A stretch of DNA of 64,000 bases from Oxalobacteraceae bacterium OTU3CINTB1 (GTDB taxonomy: Bacteria; Pseudomonadota; Gammaproteobacteria; Burkholderiales; Burkholderiaceae_D): positions 558,001 to 622,000 of the forward strand of contig CP099652.1 of NCBI GenBank assembly GCA_024123955.1. Reading direction: 5' to 3'. Made by a program: the position numbers and the translations under genes. The notes beneath the pieces were generated by a model. The model saw only the letters and a program-made list of their open reading frames with translations, made no database searches and was not told where the DNA came from. Shown here in pieces: positions 59,182 to 64,000 of this stretch (within the stretch, counting starts at the first letter, position 1; each line of letters begins with the position of its first letter).

Positions 59182-59666
59182 TTTCTTCTCTGGAAAATTA
59201 ACACACAACCTTGCGGTCAGCCACGCTTTGTTCACGCCTATCAAGCACGATTTCTCTGATAGTCAGGCGCACGGTAAAGAAGCAATACGGGGCCTTTCCA
59301 AAGAACAGCTAAGCAGGATAATAGCTTTTTGCAATCAAGGCAATTCTTGTGTGCGAAAAAAAATGTCCTTGACGCTTATTGCAACCATTCTTGCAACCAT
59401 TTTCCTACAGCAAAGCCGAGTCCCGGGCCGCCTTCAGCGTACTCGCGGGCAACAACGAGTGGTTTGACCTACGCCAGTGCCCAAGCGCGTCACCTGCGCT
59501 TGTTTGAGCAAAACGACCAAAATAGTTCCTTGAAGAAAACTTGCGTCAAGTCAATTCCTATAAAGCTGCTAGTCCTATAGTGACCTCAATGGCGCGGAAA
59601 CGGCGGTCTGCAGGCCGGCCGTCCGTATCAGAGGTTTTTTTAATCGACTCAACTAGGGAGTACATC
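59182..59666. other. Stretch without a convincing gene, upstream of the Flp pilin
   Basis: About 485 bp with only short, weakly supported open frames. It contains a tandem direct repeat TTGCAACCATT (59379 and 59391). The 3' part should hold the pilin promoter and leader; no sigma54 site or known riboswitch is visible. Confidence 0.5.
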
Positions 59667-59852
59667 ATGAACTCACTTATCGCAGCAGCAAAGGCGTTTG
59701 CGTCGGACGAGGACGGGATCACGGCCATCGAATACGGCCTGATCGCGGCGACCATGGTCGCCGCAGTCGTCGCCGCGTTCGCCTTCCTGACGCCGGTGCT
59801 GGAGTCTGCGTTCCAGACCATCGGTTCCAAGATCACCGACGCAACGACTTAA
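59667..59852 (+). CDS. Flp-type pilin (Tad pilus major subunit)
   Basis: A 61-residue type IVb pilin. Short leader ending at Gly17, then ITAIEYGLIAATMVA with Glu at +5 and Tyr at +6 after cleavage, the Flp motif. AGGGAG precedes the ATG. An intrinsic terminator follows directly, so pilin mRNA can be made in excess over the assembly genes. Confidence 0.93.
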   Translation: MNSLIAAAKAFASDEDGITAIEYGLIAATMVAAVVAAFAFLTPVLESAFQTIGSKITDATT

Positions 59853-59859
59853 ACCGCTT

Positions 59860-59897
59860 GGCTTTCCAGTCGTCCCCCGGCTGGAAAGCCATTTTTT
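59860..59897 (+). terminator. Intrinsic terminator after the pilin gene
   Basis: GGCTTTCCAG (59860-59869), 11-base loop, CTGGAAAGCC (59881-59890), then ATTTTTT. Perfect 10 bp stem eight bases after the pilin stop and before the prepilin peptidase gene. Confidence 0.9.
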
Positions 59898-59913
59898 CGT
59901 CCGAAAGCCACCC

Positions 59914-60444
59914 ATGCTGAACGCCATCGAAGTCATTCTGATCTGTCTGGTCGCGCAGGCGGCGGTGACCGATCTGGCCATGCGCAAGATTCCCAATGTC
60001 CTCATTTTAAGCGGTCTGCTGTTGGCGATGATACTGCATCTGCTCGGCGGGCAGCAGTGGGCACCCGTATCGCAATGGCTGGCCGGCACCTTCGCCGGCT
60101 TTTTTTTATTCCTTCCCCTCTATCTATTGCGTGGCATGGCCGCCGGCGACGTCAAGCTGATGGCCATGGTCGGCGCCTTTGTCGGGCCGCAGGCGGCCCT
60201 GCACATCGGCGTGCTGGCTTACCTGATCGGCGGCGTCATGGCCGTCCTGATGCTGGTATGTAGCGGCCGTTGGCGCGAGAGCTGGCGCAATGTCGTGCTG
60301 ATATGCAAACCGTTGATGTGGCGCCTGCTCGGGCTGCCGCTGGCGCCCGTGCCGCTGGCCTCGATCGGCAGCGTCGGCGGCATCCCCTATGGCGTGGCCA
60401 TCGCGCTGGGCACCGGCGGCTTTGTGGCGTGGGCGCATCGCTGA
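59914..60444 (+). CDS. Prepilin peptidase, CpaA/TadV type
   Basis: A 176-residue inner-membrane aspartic protease of family A24, with about five hydrophobic segments. Catalytic Asp residues are in VTDLAMRKIPN and AAGDVKLMAMVG. It cleaves the Flp pilin leader. Follows the pilin and its terminator. Confidence 0.9.
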   Translation: MLNAIEVILICLVAQAAVTDLAMRKIPNVLILSGLLLAMILHLLGGQQWAPVSQWLAGTFAGFFLFLPLYLLRGMAAGDVKLMAMVGAFVGPQAALHIGVLAYLIGGVMAVLMLVCSGRWRESWRNVVLICKPLMWRLLGLPLAPVPLASIGSVGGIPYGVAIALGTGGFVAWAHR

Positions 60445-60544
60445 CCGGCACGCTTGGTCCGACTTTGCTGCGCATCAATGCCCGCCGGGCACCGCCCGAT
60501 AGACTTGATTCCTCAATGAAACAATTCAGTCCGCGGAGACCGCC

Positions 60545-61918
60545 ATGCTCAGCCTCGATCCCTCACCCTATGCATCCACTGCGGAGACCGAGCCGGGCCA
60601 CGCGTTGCCGCCGCAGCCCAAAACCCTGCGCGACACCGGCTTGCCGCAGCAGCTCATTGTCGAGCTCATCGCCAAGGCCATCTACGTCGGCGGCCGCACC
60701 CATCTGCCGGTGCTCACCACCAAGCTGCACCTGTCGATCAACGTGCTGCGCGAGGCGCTCGACTTCCTGGTGGCCGAGCATGTGGCCGAGGTGGCGTGGC
60801 GCGGCGAATCCGACATCGACGTCCAGTACCAGTTGACGGCGGCCGGCAAGCAGCGCGCCAGCGGGTGGATGGAACGCTGCCGCTATGTCGGCCCGGCGCC
60901 GGTCACCCTGGAGGCCTACCGCGCCATGGTCGAACGCCAGGCCGGCCACACGCCGCAGCTGTGCGCGGACGATCTGGCCGCCGAATTCTCCGACGATTTC
61001 CTGCCGCCGTCGGTGCAGCAGATGCTCGGCGCGGCCATGTACTCGGGCCGCACCATGCTGCTCTACGGCCCGTCGGGCGGCGGCAAGTCGACCCTGGCGC
61101 GCCGCCTCGGCGCCATGCAACAGGGCCTGGTCGCCGTGCCGTATGCGCTGATGGTGGGGCAGGACATCATCCAGGTCTACGATCCGGCGCTGCACCGCGC
61201 GCCGTTGTCGCGCCAGGTGCGCCAGGCGCCCGAGCGGCGCAGCAGCGATCCGCGCTGGGTGCTGTGCCAGCGGCCCGTGGTGGCGCTCGACGGCGACTTG
61301 AGCGAGGACATGCTCGACCCGCAGCCGGACACGCCCAACGGCTGCTACCGCGCGCCGCCCCAGCTGATGGCCAACAACGGCCTGCTGATCGTCGACGACC
61401 TGGGTCGCCAGCGCATGTCGTCCACCGATTTGTTCAACCGCTTCTCGCAGGCGCAGGAGCTGCAGCGCAGCCAGTTGTCGCTGGCGGGCGGCTACCATTT
61501 CAGCGCGCCGTGCCGGATGCGGCTCCTGTTCGCCACCAGCCAGGCGCCGGACGCGCTGCTCGACGCCTCGGCGCTGCGCCGCGTCGGCTACAAGATCGCG
61601 GTCGGCGCGCTGAGCGCGGCCAACTACCGCACGCTGTTCCGCCAGCGTTGCCTGAGCGCCGGCGTGGCGTACGACGAGCCTTCGCTGCGCTATCTGGTCG
61701 ACGAACTGCACGCGGGCAGCGCCTTGCCGTTGCTGGCCAGCGGCCCGCAGGAGATCATCGGCCGCATCGTCGATTTCGCCGGCTTCAACGGCGAGTCGCC
61801 GCGCCTGACCGTCGCCACCATCGACCAGGCCTGGAGCAGCATGTTCGCCTGCGGCGAACGGCCGGCCGCCATCGACCGCGGCGACTCCATTGACCAACTG
61901 GCCCAACACATCCTATGA
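60545..61918 (+). CDS. AAA-type ATPase of the Tad locus
   Basis: A 457-residue P-loop protein: Walker A GPSGGGKST near residue 180, Walker B LLIVDDLG near 280, and an N-terminal winged-helix-like part (residues 35-110). It is not the TadA/CpaF secretion ATPase nor CpaE. Similar ATPases occur next to Tad genes in this order; the exact role is not known to me. Its stop overlaps the CpaB start by ATGA. Confidence 0.75.
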   Translation: MLSLDPSPYASTAETEPGHALPPQPKTLRDTGLPQQLIVELIAKAIYVGGRTHLPVLTTKLHLSINVLREALDFLVAEHVAEVAWRGESDIDVQYQLTAAGKQRASGWMERCRYVGPAPVTLEAYRAMVERQAGHTPQLCADDLAAEFSDDFLPPSVQQMLGAAMYSGRTMLLYGPSGGGKSTLARRLGAMQQGLVAVPYALMVGQDIIQVYDPALHRAPLSRQVRQAPERRSSDPRWVLCQRPVVALDGDLSEDMLDPQPDTPNGCYRAPPQLMANNGLLIVDDLGRQRMSSTDLFNRFSQAQELQRSQLSLAGGYHFSAPCRMRLLFATSQAPDALLDASALRRVGYKIAVGALSAANYRTLFRQRCLSAGVAYDEPSLRYLVDELHAGSALPLLASGPQEIIGRIVDFAGFNGESPRLTVATIDQAWSSMFACGERPAAIDRGDSIDQLAQHIL

Positions 61919-62745
61919 AAAACCGGCGCGCACTGTGGATGATGGCGCTGGCCGTCATATTCGGACTGGGGGCGGTGCTGATGGCGTCGCGCTGGCTGCT
62001 GCGGCAGACGCCGACGACGGCCAACCGCATCGTGGTGGCCGCCGCCGATGTCAGCCTCGGTCAGCGGCTGACGCCGGAGATGATGAAGTCGCTCGACTGG
62101 CCGGCCGACAACCTGCCGCGCGGCGCGCTGACCGACGCGTCCAAGCTGGTGGGGCGCGTGCTCAAAACCAGCGTGCTGCGCGACGAACCATTGAGCGAAA
62201 TGAAGCTGGCGCCAACCGGCACGGTGGGCGGGCTGTCGGCGCTGATCACCGAGGGCAAGCGTGCCATCACCGTGCGGGTCAACGACGTGGTGGGCGTGGC
62301 CGGCTTCGCGTTGCCGGGCAATTTCGTCGACATCCTCGTCAACACGCAGTCGTCGGGAAACGGCAACGAGAACGCCATCTCGAAGATCGTACTGGAACGG
62401 ATACTGGTGCTGGCCGTCGCCCAGGAGGTGGGGCGCGACGAGACCAAGCCGCGCGTGGTCAACGCCGTCACGCTGGAAGTGACGCCTTCGCAGGCGGAGA
62501 ACCTGGACCTGGCGCGCAGTGTCGGCACCTTGTCGCTGGTGCTGCGCAACCAGGTCGATCCGCGTCCGGGCATCACGGACGGCGCCACCAAGTCCTCGCT
62601 GCTCGGCATCGTCGCCAAGCCCGCCGAGCCGGCGCCCGAACCGGCGGTGGCGGCCAGGCCGCGCCCCCAGGTGGCGGCAGCCCCGCGCGCGCGCGCTTGT
62701 GTCGGCGTTATCGTCGGCACCCAGCGCACGCAGGAATGTCTATGA
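61915..62745 (+). CDS. cpaB: Flp pilus assembly protein CpaB/RcpC
   Basis: A 276-residue protein with an N-terminal membrane segment and an SAF domain (IVVAAADVSLGQRLTPEMM), then a beta domain with GKRAITVRVNDVVGVAGF and GNFVDILVN, the usual CpaB layout. Bound to the periplasmic side of the pilus machine, near the secretin encoded next. Confidence 0.9.
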   Translation: MKNRRALWMMALAVIFGLGAVLMASRWLLRQTPTTANRIVVAAADVSLGQRLTPEMMKSLDWPADNLPRGALTDASKLVGRVLKTSVLRDEPLSEMKLAPTGTVGGLSALITEGKRAITVRVNDVVGVAGFALPGNFVDILVNTQSSGNGNENAISKIVLERILVLAVAQEVGRDETKPRVVNAVTLEVTPSQAENLDLARSVGTLSLVLRNQVDPRPGITDGATKSSLLGIVAKPAEPAPEPAVAARPRPQVAAAPRARACVGVIVGTQRTQECL

Positions 62746-62752
62746 GGATGCC

Positions 62753-64000
62753 ATGAAAAATCCACTCCGCACCGCGACGCTGCTGGTACTGGCGGCGGCA
62801 ACGCTCCGGCTGCAGGCGGCCACCCCGGCCGCCGATTCTCCTGCCGAAGGCCGGGGCTTGCGCTGTAGCGGTCAGGCCGCCGCGCCGGGCAGCATGACGC
62901 TGCAGTTGGGGAAGTCGACCTTGATGCGCATGCCCGAGCCGGTGCAGGCGCGCAGCGTCGGCAATCCGGCCGTGCTGCAGGCGATGCTGGTGGCGCCGGA
63001 TACCCTGTACGTGGTCGGCGTCGATATCGGCACCAGCAACATGATCGTGCAGGGCCGCAGCGGCATGTGCAACGTGGTCGAAGTAGTGGTCGGCATCGAT
63101 CCGTCGGCGCTGCAAGCGTCGATCGCCGCGCTGATGCCGGAGCAGAAAAACATCCACATCAGCGCCGCTGGCGACACGCTGGTCATCAGCGGCATGGTCG
63201 ACGACGCGCAGACCGCCGCGCGCGTGCTGGATCTGGCGGCGGCGTTCCTGCGCCGGCCGGCGCAGCACTTGTCGGCCGCCGTCGCGGAAAAAGGCGCGCC
63301 GGCGCCGCCCGCCGAAGCCAAGGGCGGCGCCACGGCGGGCGGCACGCGCATCGTCAATTTCCTCAACGTCAGCGCGCCGCAGCAGGTCATGCTGGAGGTG
63401 AAGATCGCCGAAGTGTCCAAGACGCTGCTCGACAAGCTGGAGGCCGGGCTGCTGGTGAGCGTCGGCGGCGGCGGCTGGCAAACCACGCTGGCGGCGAACT
63501 TCTTCAGCGGCACGCTGAAAGGGATGCTGGGCATGGGCCGCCCGGACGGCAACCGTGTGGGCGTCGACGCGGACCGGAAGGAAGGCCTGGTACGCATCCT
63601 GGCCGAGCCGACGGTGATGGCGATCAGCGGCCAGGAAGGCAGCTTTCTGGCCGGCGGCAAAATCTTCGTCCCGGTCGCGCAGGACAACAACAAAGTGACC
63701 CTGGAAGAGAAGGAGTTCGGCGTCGGCCTGCGCTTCACGCCGACCGTGCTGGCCGGCGGCCGCATCAACCTGCGGGTGGCGCCGGAAGTGTCGGAGATAT
63801 CGCGCGAAGGCGTCGGCATCACGGCGGCCGGCTTCTCCGGCGGCGCCGTCCTGCCGTTGATCACGACGCGGCGCGCCTCCACCACGGTGGAGCTGTTCGA
63901 CGGCCAGAGCTTCGCCATCGGTGGCCTGATCAAGAACAACCGCACCACCAATATCCACGGCCTGCCGATACTGGGCGAGATACCGGTGCTCGGTGCGCTG
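62753..64000 (+). CDS. cpaC: Secretin CpaC/RcpA (3' truncated by window end)
   Basis: The first 416 residues, open to the window edge. Signal peptide, pilus-formation N-domain (residues 35-120), BON-like region (about 120-165), then the secretin core with RILAEPTVMAISGQEGSFLAGG, VGLRFTPTVLAGGRINLRV and the LPILGEIPVLG end. Forms the outer-membrane pore of the Tad pilus. GAGG precedes the ATG. Confidence 0.9.
   Translation, partial: MKNPLRTATLLVLAAATLRLQAATPAADSPAEGRGLRCSGQAAAPGSMTLQLGKSTLMRMPEPVQARSVGNPAVLQAMLVAPDTLYVVGVDIGTSNMIVQGRSGMCNVVEVVVGIDPSALQASIAALMPEQKNIHISAAGDTLVISGMVDDAQTAARVLDLAAAFLRRPAQHLSAAVAEKGAPAPPAEAKGGATAGGTRIVNFLNVSAPQQVMLEVKIAEVSKTLLDKLEAGLLVSVGGGGWQTTLAANFFSGTLKGMLGMGRPDGNRVGVDADRKEGLVRILAEPTVMAISGQEGSFLAGGKIFVPVAQDNNKVTLEEKEFGVGLRFTPTVLAGGRINLRVAPEVSEISREGVGITAAGFSGGAVLPLITTRRASTTVELFDGQSFAIGGLIKNNRTTNIHGLPILGEIPVLGAL

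Noticed and set aside
59150..59467. 105-residue open frame before the pilin
   Set aside because: Overlaps the start of the GGDEF gene, no ribosome site, no family.

Overview
This 64 kb window is GC-rich chromosomal DNA, most likely from an Oxalobacteraceae bacterium (Burkholderiales; Massilia, Duganella or Janthinobacterium relatives). This rests on the gene content: tandem DUF4148 proteins, a PEP-CTERM-tagged exoprotein, a fused isobutyryl-CoA mutase, a fused 2-oxoacid:ferredoxin oxidoreductase, a DctBD pair, many two-component and c-di-GMP proteins, and a Tad/Flp pilus locus. Genus is not decidable from the sequence alone. The window opens inside an ABC substrate-binding gene and closes inside a secretin gene. 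No phage, integrase, insertion sequence, rRNA or CRISPR array is present; the only RNA gene is tRNA-Arg(CCG).

Layout, 1-19 kb: a NitT/TauT-type ABC importer (1-2531); a dctBD-like sensor/sigma54-activator pair (2690-5795); a membrane-anchored cytochrome c5; tRNA-Arg and about 0.5 kb of apparently non-coding DNA; an FAD monooxygenase; two DUF4148 paralogues; a periplasmic solute-binding-like protein diverging from a Tat-exported molybdenum hydroxylase operon (Mo subunit, 2Fe-2S subunit, dihaem cytochrome c), followed by a DsbC-like protein; then a LysR regulator diverging from a TauD-type dioxygenase.

19-31 kb: a large secreted protein with a TTG start; a four-gene signalling operon (CHASE3/GAF hybrid kinase with three receivers, CheR, receiver-less CheB, receiver-kinase); small secreted proteins; a cytidine/guanine-type deaminase; and a six-gene block (PEP-CTERM protein, three phage-tail-collar proteins, a GNAT acetyltransferase, a Tat-signal protein) that looks like one transcription unit and is the strongest candidate for an undescribed system.

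31-46 kb: a purine/nucleoside-type BMP ABC transporter split over two divergent units, with a Tsx-like outer-membrane channel, a Rieske oxygenase and a GntR regulator whose likely operator (TTGTNTACAA-like) recurs three times; an Aer-like chemoreceptor; an orphan 2Fe-2S ferredoxin; a MoaD/ThiS-like ubiquitin-fold protein ending in Gly-Gly translationally coupled to a BNR-repeat propeller; a TetR/metallo-hydrolase pair around a palindromic operator; an orphan LacI regulator.

46-64 kb: RidA and SoxR divergent around a SoxR box; small disordered proteins and a TraR/DksA zinc protein; icmF and an iorAB fusion in tandem, with a near-perfect MerR-type palindrome over the icmF promoter; a LysR regulator; convergent HD-GYP and GGDEF enzymes; and the start of a Tad pilus locus (pilin, intrinsic terminator, prepilin peptidase, ATPase, CpaB, secretin). 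Two families of inverted-repeat (REP/MITE-like) elements, two copies each, abut gene ends and supply the stop codons of the ferredoxin and RidA genes.
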